DNA of 64,000 bases from Siphonodentalium dalli (taxonomy: Eukaryota; Mollusca; Scaphopoda; Gadilida; Siphonodentaliidae), in the NCBI GenBank assembly GCA_032622095.1, contig CP136066.1:145729559-145793558 (forward strand), in the 5' to 3' direction. A program made the position numbers and the translations under genes. Shown piece by piece: positions 35,832 through 46,624 of this stretch (position 1 is the first letter of the stretch; each line of letters starts with the position of its first letter). Below the pieces are notes generated by a model. That model did not search any database. It was not told the origin of the DNA and worked only from the letters and a program-made list of their open reading frames with translations.

Positions 35832-36964
35832 TAGTGATGAGCCGATAATCGGGGATGCCAATCGATACTCGGGTTTGAACATCGGGATTTCCGATTGTCT
35901 AAATAATAAATAGGTGCTTGTTTTTCTTCAATGAACTGGTTTAAATATGACGATGTTTTGTTGAATAAATGACCTGTAAACATGGGGAAAGTGATCCGAA
36001 ACACAAACTTGATATAAAGACATGTCCTCTTCAATACCCCAGCCGTACCTGGGTCTATGTTTGAACAATATATAGTGGGGATCACCGGGAAGCACGTGAC
36101 ACTTTGTGTTAGAGTGACGCTGCAAGCATGACGCCGTGATTGCGCATAATCATTAATTATTGGCATACCGGAACAGTCGTTTCAGTCGATTGATTTCATT
36201 AGCATTATGATGTACACAACGCACATATCATGGGACTCATGTACGCCCATAGGTAACTTTATTGTTCGTCAACATGTAGACATTTTGATTTATGTCAGAC
36301 TATCAAAAATCAAGATGTATGCATACGGAGTACAACAGAGCTATCTATATAGTACATACAGCGTAACAGGTATAAACTATACTATAGAAACCGAAAGTGC
36401 ATGTCACGTGACTTTAAATAGTCAAAGACAATGTCATTCCATCCAGTCAGCCTCGTGTGACGTCACGTATAGGTCACCATCAATGATTATTATGATGACC
36501 ACGCTGAAATCGAATCGTGTCTGTGAAATTGACATGAACATGGTGTAACTTGCAACTAGTTCAGTCGGCTCATTTCCTTTGATGTGATGTCTTTGAATTG
36601 GGATCAAAGAAAAATGCCGTTTGATAAATTGTTATCAAAAACGAACCGTGGACATGTCGTCATGTCATCAAACTTTCAAACAATTTGTTATGGAATAGCC
36701 TAAAATACATGGGTAAGTTGCCTGTATTCGATCACAAGTCCGCCCATGCCCACCTATATACTTACCCAAACATATACTTATGTATACTGTGTACTGGCAT
36801 ATTATTTCGTTTGTTGCTTGCTTCTATAATTCTAAGTATTATATAACACATATAACATATATTCTGCTATAATTATTGAAATAATCGGAATCGGCACCTG
36901 AATCGGCCGATTGTGATCTCAAATAATCGGCGCAAGGCTCTATTTGACAATCGGCTCATCACTA
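35832..36964. mobile_element. hAT-type MITE, 1.13 kb, perfect 8-bp TSD
   Basis: The ends are TAGTGATGAGCCGATAATCG and ...CAATCGGCTCATCACTA, inverted. Both flanks are AGCACATC (35,824-35,831 and 36,965-36,972). The ends share TAGTGATG with the element at 1,681. No transposase is recognised; the 111-codon minus and 113-codon plus frames inside have no known domain. Its right end lies 46 bp before a USP47-like exon. Confidence 0.9.
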
Positions 36965-37010
36965 AGCACATCCCTGCATGATTGATTATTAAGACATGAT
37001 TCTATTGCAG

Positions 37011-37102
37011 GGTTGACAGTGTTCACTGATAAAAGAATAACGCTCGGGGCTTTCAAGAAGAAGCTTCAACCATATGTTCAAACTAATTCAGATTTCTTCA
37101 AG
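37011..37102 (+). CDS. USP47: USP47-like exon, ITL block
   Basis: Acceptor tctattgcag, donor gtgagt. Two entering bases complete Gly, then LTVFTDKRITLGAFKKKLQP and YVQTNSDFFK. This matches the vertebrate VDKRITLAAFKQHLEPFVGV region. Intact, and in phase with both neighbours. Confidence 0.92.
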
Positions 37103-37544
37103 GTGAGTCAGTATTTCCACGAAAAGAGGAGAGAATTTGATTTATTCTGACTACTGCAACTGTGTATGATATTCATACTAGGCCTGAAAACAGTGTGCTT
37201 CTTCTACCCCAGCCAACAACCTCCAACTGCTGCAACTTTGTTGGATCTCATGCGAAAGTTTCCATGATGCAATCAAAATAATTGCCAGTATAAATCTAGC
37301 ATGGGAGAAAAAAACATTGAGAAACTACTTTCAAAAACTACTACTGAGCATAAAGGAGGTTGTCAAACTTAACAATTGCTGGGAAAACTATATGTTGCAA
37401 AGGCTGGCAATTCTGCAAAACAAAATTACCTTTTTTATTGAAAATTTAATTAGTCAAATCTTTGCTGGAATGATTTGATTCTTGATATTAAACATTAGAA
37501 CCAAACAGCACAGTTCTATGACTTGCAAAAGTTGTTATAATTTT

Positions 37545-38283
37545 TTATACCCTCGCAACGAAGATAGGGGGGGGTATACTGGAGTCAGCTCGTTCGTCTG
37601 TCCGTTCGTCCGTGGACACAAATTTGTCCTGAGTTTTTCTCAGTCGTTTTTTGATCAATTTCCATGAAACTTGGCACAGACATCAACCACCATGGGAACC
37701 TGTGCACCTGCGATTATGACGTCTGTCGGAGTTATCCCCCCTTTTTCGACTTAGAAATTTTTCGCAACATGTATACTTTTGTCCGAGCTTTTATCCCTAC
37801 ATTTTTTGGTAAATTTTTTTAAAACGTGGCACAGATATTTAGTACCATGAGAACTTGTGCACCTGCGATTATGACATCTGCCGACATTTTTTGGTGGAGT
37901 TATCCCCTTTTTTGCAACATGCATAATTTTGTTCGAGCATTTATTCCTACATTTTTTGGTCAATTTTTTAAAAACGTGGCACAGATATTTAGTACCATGG
38001 GAACCTGTGCACCTGCGATTATGACGTCTGTCCGACATTTTTTGTGTGGAGTTATTCCCCTTTTTCGACTTCAAATTTTTTTCGCAACATACATAATTTT
38101 GTCCAAGCTTTTATTCCTACATTTTTCGGTCAATAGGTTTAAGATTAGGGTTATGGTTGTACACCTGCAATGGGAACTGTTATTTTATTATTTTAACTAA
38201 ATGTTTACTGACATGTGAAACATCTTAGTATTTTAAAAACAGGGGGGTACCCGTAGTCCCATTGGGACAGTCACACCTCTAGT
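37545..38283 (+). repeat. GGGGGTATACTGG-type GTCCG repeat
   Basis: It starts 'ataccctcgcaacgaagata' with ggggggggtatactgg, then three core units with 'ctgtgcacctgcgattatga', and ends 'gtagtcccattgggacagtc' and 'acctctag'. Same family as 19,360. A short 'agattagggtta' motif near 38,141 corresponds to the ttaggg-like stretch of the other copy. Confidence 0.7.
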
Positions 38284-38354
38284 TTATTCAGGTATCAAGA
38301 ACTCTTTCAAAATATTCGTCATTGAAAATTGCCTTATTAAATTTCCAATTCCAG

Positions 38355-38435
38355 GTGTACATAGTCTATCCAAACAAAAAGCAATTTGAGAGCACTAAAC
38401 TGTCTGAAAACTTATCTTTTCTGGATGATGGAAAG
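38355..38435 (+). CDS. USP47: USP47-like exon, beta-strand block
   Basis: 27 codons, phase 0, acceptor attccag, donor gtaagt. Reads VYIVYPNKKQFESTKLSENL then SFLDDGK. It corresponds to FKVFRVYSNNQEFESIRLNE-type sequence of USP47. Intact. Confidence 0.92.
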
Positions 38436-38486
38436 GTAAGTTGAATCGTCGGTCAATGCTATAATTTAAATATGTTGTCTCCTTAA

Positions 38487-38739
38487 CCCTTTCTATACTA
38501 AATGGATTCTCCCAGTCAGTTAAAAAGTGTACATCGGAATGGTGTATTATGATTTGCAGGGATGCACAGGTAATATAAGCAGACTGCAGATAAATAAAAG
38601 TACAAAAGGAGTGCTATTTATTGAGGGAAATGTTTAGATAATAAGTTCAACAAACGACCTATGGTCGTTTGTTGAACTTTTTATCTTAACATTTCCTATG
38701 GGATAACTACTCATCAATGATGTTTTACTATAGAAAGGG
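38487..38739. mobile_element. piggyBac-type MITE, 253 bp
   Basis: CCCTTTCTATACTAAATGG at left and ACTATAGAAAGGG at right, with TTAA on both sides (38,483-38,486 and 38,740-38,743). An internal hairpin, 'agttcaacaaacgacc' and its inverse, lies near 38,643-38,678. Relative of 28,614-29,061. Confidence 0.85.
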
Positions 38740-39541
38740 TTAAAGATGGCATGAATTCCCAATACGACGATGAATCATAATATGACTTGATGCAATACAT
38801 GTACCGATTTGAAGTCCCAAATATCGCAGTATGCTGTAGTTCCTATTTACACTATCTCTTATTCATGCACTTCGGCGCAAGTTTTATCTAAATTTGATAG
38901 AATGAAATTCATAAGTTTAATACCTATGATCACTGAAGTGTGTCTGAAAATGTAGCAAAGATACACGAGGTACACATGTTCCGGCTGCTTGTAATCGTAA
39001 CCGATGCAATTTTGACATAACTGTCTTTCGAAGTGGCCGCAATATTTTCGTTTCTGTATTGAGTATTTGTTTAATAGTATAACAGCGCAGCAGATGTTTT
39101 ATCATGTAACAGGTTCTTAGATTCAAACATAACCAGCACTTTTATTATGCTAGTTCTGGGGTCTGCACTCAGCAGGTTCAATAGTTCTCATTCTACAGTG
39201 ACAAAATCATGTGTCACAATAAAGAATTTTATTAGACACATTGGATTTATTTTAAATGGAATACAAACTGGAACTACTTCTTGTTGACGTTGCCAGGATA
39301 AATTACATAAATTTCACCTAACTTTCACTTCATTGAAGCCTCAATAACTGAAGGCTCTTTAGAATAAATAGACAACTTGCATCAAAATGTCAGATCTTTT
39401 ACCAAACTCGTTGTGGACGAACCATCATCATATATATTCTTTATATCCTTGTGCAAGCCAGAACTCATTCAATAAAAGATTCTTTACTAAGAAGCATGTT
39501 GTATTCTGCCTATAGATTATACCATTTTAATTATTTTTCAG

Positions 39542-39622
39542 CTGAAGATCAAGTTGGGTAGAGCTCTAAAACCAGGAGAATACAGGGTTAAAGTTTACCA
39601 ATTACTTGCTAATGAAACAGAT
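39542..39622 (+). CDS. USP47: USP47-like exon, LGRAL block
   Basis: 27 codons, phase 0, acceptor ttatttttcag, donor gtaagt. Reads [20 protein letters not shown] then LLANETD, nearly identical to [20 protein letters not shown] of the vertebrate protein. This is the last exon found; the KFLLDAVFAKG-type continuation is not seen downstream. Confidence 0.95.
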
Positions 39623-39671
39623 GTAAGTTGATTAGTCACCAATTACTTGCTAATGAAACAGATGATTAGTC
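39597..39671 (+). repeat. Tandem duplication across an exon-intron border
   Basis: 41 bases covering the last 26 bp of the exon, the donor and following intron are repeated directly (39,597-39,637 and 39,638-39,671). The second copy lacks exactly gtaagtt, so it has no splice donor. Confidence 0.9.
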
Positions 39672-39853
39672 AATGTCACAACCTTGCCAGTATGTGCAAT
39701 TTCACAGGCAGCACATTGTTTGTGGTATTTTGTCTTGTATAAGGTCAAAGATATTCAAAAAGTCTTATATCCTTTGAATGCCAACAATTTATCAATCACC
39801 CCTTGATTCACCATCTTAGAATTTCTTCCATCAATGAATGCTCTGAGAGCCCA

Positions 39854-40606
39854 GATTTGTTTTTTCATAATATTCTTCAGACTGCTTCAGAGGTTTACAG
39901 TAGGAGATTTTCTGTCAGTGAGAAATATGTTTTTTAAGTATTAGTTCCAGGGTCTGCGCAGGCACAAAATTTTCTTTTGCCAAATGATAATATTTTTTGC
40001 CAAATTCTCTCAGAATTTGCCGAATGATATCAGACCGAACTTAATGTGCTTATGGAAAATTTATTTCAACACCGTTGTTGTTGCTTTTAGATGTTTATTA
40101 AGCTCACTCCATGACCAAATAAATCTTGTTGAATACAATAATTGAGATGTTAATTTCCTTTCTCACAATTATTACAAGTCATCTACAGGCTGTGCTAAAT
40201 TGACATAAAAATGAGTTTAGTGTGCCTGTTATTTGCAGAATGAGGTCCCCAGAGGGTGAATTTAGTGACGCTATCCCACATAGCGGGCTTTCATATTCAC
40301 CCTCTGGTGACCTCATTCTGCTTAGGCGTCATCTTCTGGATAGTTTCTTTATTTATCAAATAATCTATAGAAACTTCTTCACATAGATTCTATTTCTTTT
40401 TATGTTTACCCATACCATAGTATGGTAAACATGGTGTTGTTGTCCGGACGGACTAACGACCAGTGGTCAATCCGGACAACAACACCATGTTTACCATACT
40501 ATGGTATGGGTAAACATAAGAAGAAATAGAATCTATGTGAAGAAGTTTCTATAGATTATTTGATAAATAAAGAAACAGTCTGAAGAATATTATGAAAAAA
40601 CAAATC
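39854..40606. repeat. 136-bp-arm inverted repeat, left arm interrupted
   Basis: The right arm, 40,471-40,606, is continuous. The left arm is split: 31 bp at 39,854-39,884 and 105 bp at 40,344-40,448. The inner arms differ at about one position. The spacer is 22 bp at 40,449-40,470. The 459 bp at 39,885-40,343 is a later insertion containing TTGCC-type repeat text (39,985-40,035) and a palindromic MITE. Confidence 0.92.
40204..40325. repeat. Palindromic MITE, copy 5
   Basis: Same family as 22,777: 'gcagaatgaggtccccagag' at left, 'gtgacctcattctgcttagg' at right, centre 'cccacatagcggg'. It lies in the insertion that splits the large inverted repeat. Confidence 0.8.
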
Positions 40607-42458
40607 CGTCTATCTGTAGACACTTTACACATGGTGCGATAACTCAAAAATTTTCTATCTGATTGGAACCAAATTTCGTATATGAATTTCTCAACACAAA
40701 AGACAGATAGAGTATGGGTTTGATCCGACTATTTTTAACTGAGTTATGGCCCTTTTTCCAAAAAATATTCACTTTAAATAAAAAAAAATTTTTTAGATTG
40801 AATTCATTGCTCAATTTAACCAAAATAAATAAATAAATAAATATATATTAAAATATATATATTTTTTTTTAAGTTTAAAACAAAATTTGAAAAACTAACA
40901 CCATTATAACTCTGCCAAGAGTACCCCGAGTCACCACACCAAATTTGTTTAAATCGATCCAAAATCTTGTGTTATGTACTGGTAAATTTGTTTGGAGGGA
41001 CATTAAATCCAATTCACAAATTCCATCCCATGCCTTTGGACTACTTAGCTATTGATAAGGCTATGTTATTTTTAGATGTCTCTTATGCCAATGTGCAGAT
41101 AATCTGATAAAGAAAGCTATGGTATCTAATTTAAGATAAAGATTCAACAATACACATCACATGATATTAACAGTAGACTTGGACATCTGTGCTGCCTTGC
41201 ACAGCTGAACATATCACTCTACAGATGGTCTGAGGTCATTATAAATGTTATTGGTTTAATAGAGATGTCAGCTTTCAACATAAATAATTCCTGTGATTTG
41301 TTGATAGCTCTGCTATATAATTGATATTAATGGGTCAGTAGTGAGGTGGCTTATCTTGATCTAGATTGTTGGAAGAATTTGATACATTATCATTGTAAAC
41401 TTAAATTAGACTCTTAACCCGAGTATTCCATGTCCAGGTCACCTTTCACATTTAACCCAAGGCTGTGGTGGTGCAGCATTACAGATCCTGTACCAGTGCA
41501 TTCTCTTTTATAAATGCGAGTGACCCATAAATTCCAATAATTTGTGTTATGTACATTTGTCTATAATAGTACATAACAGTATACTCTATAATTCAACACC
41601 AAAACTCTCAATTATGATTCCGATAATAGTAATTTACTATCGCCAAGGGATGGGTTAACATCTGCCGATCGTGATCGGCCTCTCGTTGTTCTATAGTTAT
41701 TACGTTCTTGTCTTTATATATAATTCATTGGAGGATATACCAATGATATATTACAGATCTTTAATATATAGTTTTGTTACTCGTTTTACCAATACCCGTA
41801 CTATTGTTACTCGTTTTACAAATGCCCAAACATATGCTGATCACGGCAAATAAGCGATCCCCCCTGCCATTCGCAAATTTCACTTGCTCATTCCCCATCA
41901 CGAGAGCCAGCAAAAGAACAGTGAATGCGTGTTTTTGAATATCGTTAAATGCCATGAATAAGGTCTTTATTTCAGCTACTATTTCTCACATAGGTTTGTC
42001 CCTGGAGCATGGCATAATGTCGACATAATTAGTGTGAGAGAAGTCCACTAGAAATTAACGGTTAACCGGTTGAAATCCGGCTAACCCCAATGGTTAACCG
42101 GTTAGAAGAATGGGTCAACCGTTTCAGCTCTACTCTTTACATATATTGTCCTACAATTGTTTCCATGGCACTGGGCCATTAACTAGCTACCCGGTATAAG
42201 GACACTTATTTTGGAGATGATTTGTGGAATTGTACATATATGTTGAGAAATGGCCTGGAAATAATGTTCCCCAAAATAACTTAAGCATTTCAGGTTATTA
42301 TTGAATCATATTGATTTGAGATGGTGCCTAGGTAAAATCTGTTTTTGCCTAGGCCGATTTCTTTCACCTAGGCAAATACAATGTATATTGCCTAGGCAAA
42401 TTTTCCTTAATTCCCAGGGCTGATTTTATAAATTCCATAGACACATGATATCTGATAG
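40607..42458. other. Repeat core fragment, hairpin module and CCTAGG-rich stretch
   Basis: 40,620-40,960 is a GTCCG-family core fragment ('gagttatggcccttttt'). 41,637-41,686 is the second 51-bp hairpin module. 42,050-42,120 has repeated 'ggttaaccggtt' motifs. 42,320-42,415 has 'gcctaggcaaa' four times in both directions, resembling a MITE end. No gene is identified. Confidence 0.5.
41637..41686. repeat. 51-bp hairpin module, copy 2
   Basis: Starts ctatcgccaagggatgggtt and ends with the perfect hairpin gccgatcgtgatcggc plus ctctcgt. Flanks are unrelated to those of the other two copies. Confidence 0.75.
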
Positions 42459-42719
42459 GCAGATTTTAAATTATCTCTTTCGCCTTGGGCCAGATTCACT
42501 AAGAATTTCTATAAGCCACCAATTGAATATTCATCATTTGAGGAAATATCTTATTTTGAAATTCCCTCTATTGCATTTGGGCTGCAGGATAATAATAATG
42601 GTTCTGGTATTCTTGAAGCTGACTTATTGGTCAAATATTTTTCACCCAATCACTTTTATAATCTCATTCAGGTTGATCGTGACACATTCTTCACGTGTAT
42701 AGATTTTGGTATTGATTGA
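42459..42719 (+). pseudogene. Unidentified coding-like stretch without ATG
   Basis: An 86-codon open frame without an initiator contains text such as FTKNFYKPPIEYSSFEEISY and ILEADLLVKYFSPNHFYNLI, then DRDTFFTCIDFGID and a stop. The composition is protein-like, unlike the T-rich random frames nearby. After the stop another frame continues NGFENINTTFINISAVTDIV, suggesting one frameshift. I cannot assign a family. It may be a decayed gene or mobile-element protein. Confidence 0.45.
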
Positions 42720-43365
42720 ATGGTTTTGAGAATATTAACACAACATTTATCAATATTTCTGCTGTTACAGACATTGTATCTTTCCAATGATCAGCTTAGA
42801 ATAAAATTAACCATAGGTATACTGTACGCGATCCAATGTTATGACTCTAATATTTTCAATTTGACCCTTCTCATATCTCTCCTTTTGTTATCTGATAATT
42901 CTGTATTAAAATATTTTATATCCAACCATTATCAATCATATTTAATATCAAGGTATATACACCCCTCACTTATATAGATGTTCAGGTGTTTGTTGGTCTC
43001 TAATCTCAATCATACCATAACTTTTACTATGCAGCTAACACAACAACATAATCTGTTATGACTCAGGTTCCATTGTTAAGAAGTAAATAAATAGAGTTAT
43101 TATGATGTTAATATTGTAACTATTATATATTTTAACAGCTATGGTGCATCTGTCTGACTGTAGTTGGGCATAATTATCTTTATCAATCTATCACACATAC
43201 ATGTATCTCTGTTGGAGTGACCTATTAGGTTGAAATCGAATGTCATATCCATGTTCCTATTGTGTTTAAATGAGCAAGTTGCTCAATAAGTCTGATTCCA
43301 CTATGAAACTAATAAATAATAGTACGCTGTGAATTGTTGATATTATTGCACTCATAAAAAGATCG

Positions 43366-43416
43366 CTATCGCCATGGTATGGGTTAAACATCTGCCGATC
43401 GTGATCGGCCTCTCGT
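43366..43416. repeat. 51-bp hairpin module, copy 3
   Basis: Same as 15,566 and 41,637, with 'ctatcgccatggtatgggtt' and the GCCGATCGTGATCGGC hairpin, ending ctctcgt. Confidence 0.75.
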
Positions 43417-43491
43417 TTGTGTGAGCAGTTAAATATAGGGTCTCTGTAGAAAATATTTGTCCTTTTAATATACAATAAATAAAGGTTTTCT

Positions 43492-43627
43492 TTATGGGGG
43501 TGCTCAAAATGAACTTGTCATAGCGGATTTTAAAAACCTGCTAGATGTATATTCAGATCCAGAACTACCACAAGATGTTCAGAGACCTGTAAAAATGATG
43601 AAAAATGTTTACTGCATGCACATATGA
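43492..43627 (+). other. Short coding-like frame, unidentified
   Basis: A frame of about 45 codons contains NELVIADFKNLLDVYSDPEL and PQDVQRPVKMMKN before a stop. It looks protein-like but matches no family I recognise, and no splice borders are clear. Confidence 0.3.
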
Positions 43628-44039
43628 ACGTTTACATTTGCAAAAAACATGCTTATAAATGCTTAGTAGTATAAGTTATAACCAATCAAATAGCAGTTTG
43701 GTATAAATGGAGAATATATATATAATCAGGGTTTCTTTTAATATACCAGCATGGGATCCCCCCAATGGCCCCTTTCCCCTAGCCAAGTTTTCCCCCGTTG
43801 AACTGTCAGCTGATTTTCTTCTTACTAATCTTAGGGGCCCATTCCCGCAGGATATCAATATACGAGGACAACTTTATTTGATGTCTTGGCAAGAACATAA
43901 TTATGCGTTGAACGCAATATTGCAGAAAGTACATTATATACCGGACTGACATCACTATAGAATACACACCTCTTTGGGGTTGAGCTAGTTACGTTGCATT
44001 TAGGTATGAAACATCGTCAGCAGTTTAATTGTACTTGGC

Positions 44040-44625
44040 GTTATCTCTGTTTTAGTCACAAAATACATTCCACATGCGACTCGGTAAAATAAATATAGAA
44101 AATACTCAGCTTACATTAAACAAAGATATATGGACATTGTAACGATGTATTTTTGGACATATTGACGGTGGCAACTCAGTAAAATAAAATATTGAAAATT
44201 CTGTGAATTCTCAGCTTACACTAAACACAGATATATGGACATTGTAACCACGTATGTTTGGACATATTGACGCTGATACATTAAACACAGATATATGGAC
44301 ATTGTAACCACGTATGTTTGGACATATTGACGGTGGCGACTCAGTAAAATAAAATATTGAAAATTCTGTGAATTCTCAGCTTACACTAAACACAGATATA
44401 TGGACATTGTAACCACGTATGTTTGGACATATTGACGCTGATACATTAAACAGATATATCGACATTGTAACCACGTGTGTTTGGACATATTGAGGGTGGC
44501 GACACGGTAAAATAAAATATTGAAAATTCTCAGCTTACATTAAACACATATATATGGACATTGTAACCAAGTATGTATGGACATATTGAAGCTAGCAACT
44601 CGGTAAAATCAAAATCAGACTGATC
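44040..44625 (+). repeat. Tandem repeat with 'ggacatattga' units
   Basis: At least six units of variable length (roughly 55-120 bp) share 'agatatatggacattgtaac' and 'gtttggacatattgacg'. Every second unit adds 'actcagtaaaataaaatatt'. Non-coding. Confidence 0.8.
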
Positions 44626-44864
44626 TCATATTAGCCATATTTATTTTTCGATTGAATTTGCAGTGGCCATTCAATAAGTAGCTCAGTTCTGTTGCCATTT
44701 TGTTTAGTTTTTTATGTTTCCCATACCATAGTTGGTGATATATGTTCACCAATTAATCACCTCGATTATGCAATTTATCTTCTGCAAAATAGGGGAGATA
44801 GAAACTGAACAGAAGGGAAAAAGAAACTAAAAACAATGTTAATTTGAGACAATAGATGCTTCCC

Positions 44865-45608
44865 AAAAGATGGCGTCCGTCCATTCGTGCATGCATCAAC
44901 AATTCCGTTCAGCGCACCCTACAGGCTGCATCCCTTATCTGATCTTCACCAAACTTCTAGTGTAGCTTCAGGGTGACCTATAGATGGGAGCTATCAATTT
45001 TTTTCCGAATTTCAATGAAAAGCATGGCCACCAGCAGCCATCTTCGATTTCAAATTGGAATACTTCGGCATACCCTGCAGCCCTCATTTATTGAAGAAGT
45101 TATTTGAAAATTTACAGGCATGTTTAGAATCGCCTCTAGACGGGTGCTATCAAATTTTTTTTAAATTCGTTGAAAAACATTGCCACTGGCAGCCATCTTG
45201 GATTTCAAATTTGAATTCATTGGCACACCCTGCACCCACATTTATTGAAGAATTTGAAAATTCACAGACATGTTTAGAATCACCTCTAGATGGGAGCTAT
45301 CAAATTTTAACAATTTTCGATGAAAAACATGGCCGCTGGCAGCCATCTTGGATATTACTCTTTCATGACTAAAACCTTTGGCACACCCTACGGAACACAT
45401 TCCTCATCTGATGATCACCAAACGTCATATGGATCTTCGGGGTTACCTCTAGATGGGAGCCTCCTATTTTTTTTACCGAAAATGTTGAAAAACATGGCCA
45501 TCTTTGAATTTACTCTTTGTATGACTAAATCCTTTGGTGCACCCTACAGACAACATCCCTCATCCGATCGTCACCAAACTTCAAATGGATCTTACGGTGA
45601 CCTCTAGT
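44865..45608 (+). repeat. Degenerate relative of the 164-bp tandem repeat
   Basis: About five diverged units contain 'cagcagccatcttcgatttc', 'tagatgggagctatcaa' and 'atctgatgatcaccaaac'. Spacing and wording match the 30.4-34.9 kb array, but each unit has diverged. Frames at 45,055-45,372 and 45,320-45,607 are repeat-derived. Confidence 0.7.
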
Positions 45609-45756
45609 TTACTTTCCTTCTTTTTTATGTCTATAATCTGCATTGATTTATGTTACCCAAGCGGAAACCCTGGCTATTATGTCTAATCTGTAGTGATTTA
45701 TTTTACCCTGGCGGAAACCCTGTTTATTATGTCTTATTTTTTCATTTCTTTTCCAG

Positions 45757-46140
45757 GCACGTAGAATTGTGACTAATGTCAACCAGGCGTGGAACAGGAA
45801 AATATGGCTCTCGCCAGGCAGGCCGACGGATCAACTTGCCACCAGCATCTGCTCATATATCGGCAACTCGTTCAGATGGAAACTACCCAGTACACGAGCT
45901 AGTCAATGCTCGAAAGACTGATAAATTCAATGAAAAATCACTCAACGAAACTGAATAACATGGGTGACAAAATTGGTATTATTATAAGACGGTTCTAGAT
46001 TTGTTACTCTTGAGAAACCTGGTAAAAATGTTAATGATGTAACATTTGATTCTGATTGCAATGAGTCTCGAGAACAAGTCGGTAGGATGAAAATTAAAAA
46101 CACTATTCACAACCTGATCATGAACCAAAGGAAGAAAATT
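45757..46140 (+). pseudogene. Exon-like start of an unidentified protein
   Basis: A strong acceptor (tttcttttccag) precedes a frame starting at 45,777 with MSTRRGTGKYGSRQAGRRIN and running 60 residues. After a shift another frame reads FVTLEKPGKNVNDVTFDSDC, NESREQVGRMKIKNTIHNLI. It may be the 5' part of the recombinase gene family that follows, or an unrelated gene split by it. The last part (46,093-46,117) recurs exactly at 55,437-55,461. Confidence 0.4.
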
Positions 46141-46151
46141 AATTTTCCAAT

Positions 46152-46394
46152 ATGCCGTCACGCGAGGCGGTTGGATTTATTTTATCTACTTGCTATGATT
46201 GTTCCAAGGAATGTGTGGGTTACTGCGTCCGTAAACAAATTGAATTTGAAAGAGAATTGAGATGCCCTAATTCTTATTCAGCCTCAGGACGCGAATATCG
46301 AGTTTATGTTTTTTTGTGGGAGGATTTTAGGATGCTGGCCGACTTTGTCCACGCGATTGACCTTGATGCCAATGTTGTCAACATAATCAAATGA
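46152..46394 (+). CDS. Unidentified 80-residue protein, copy 1
   Basis: Reads MPSREAVGFILSTCYDCSKE..., with four Cys in the first 25 residues (CYDC and two more), then REYRVYVFLWEDFRMLADFV. No family is recognised. A near-copy follows 473 bp downstream with its frame intact, although one codon is gained there. A short stretch of open DNA with Cys pairs suggests a metal site, but this is inference. Confidence 0.4.
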   Translation: MPSREAVGFILSTCYDCSKECVGYCVRKQIEFERELRCPNSYSASGREYRVYVFLWEDFRMLADFVHAIDLDANVVNIIK

Positions 46395-46624
46395 TTATTA
46401 TGATTTGTAAGTGACCCAATGGTCCCAACACCTGTCAACTTAGACATCAAGTTTTGCACATGCGCAATACAGGACGTGCATAACAACGACTCACCGAGGT
46501 AAATGCCATTTTTTGAATTAAGACTTGCGATTGATGCGCACGTGCAGAAGCTTTCCCGCGTATCCGCTTGTTAAGGTTGTGTTGCTAAAATGGTGTAGAG
46601 GGTAAGTGTGCTTTATTTTCCAAT

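Larger units (their letters stand above)
15644..39622 (+). other. USP47-like gene locus, partial (8 exons)
   Basis: USP47 is a cysteine-type ubiquitin-specific protease (family C19), known to stabilise DNA polymerase beta. The exons appear here in the same order as in the animal protein: end of the catalytic domain, helix, ubiquitin-like region, acidic linker, then a second conserved region with the [20 protein letters not shown]-type block. Intron phases agree from the end of exon 23,436-23,549 onward. Not found: most of the catalytic domain, about 115 residues between 15,979 and 19,199, and everything after 39,622. Three exons carry net frameshifts. It may be a decaying partial duplicate, or a real gene with assembly indels. 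Confidence 0.75.
43727..45722. mobile_element. Candidate CAGGGTTTC-ended element or two ends
   Basis: A left end, cagggtttc followed by 'ccccaatggcccctttcccc', lies at 43,727. Matching right ends, gcggaaaccctg, lie at 45,661-45,672 and 45,711-45,722. Same family as 10,794-11,464. No target duplication is seen, and the tandem repeats between may be unrelated. Confidence 0.4.
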
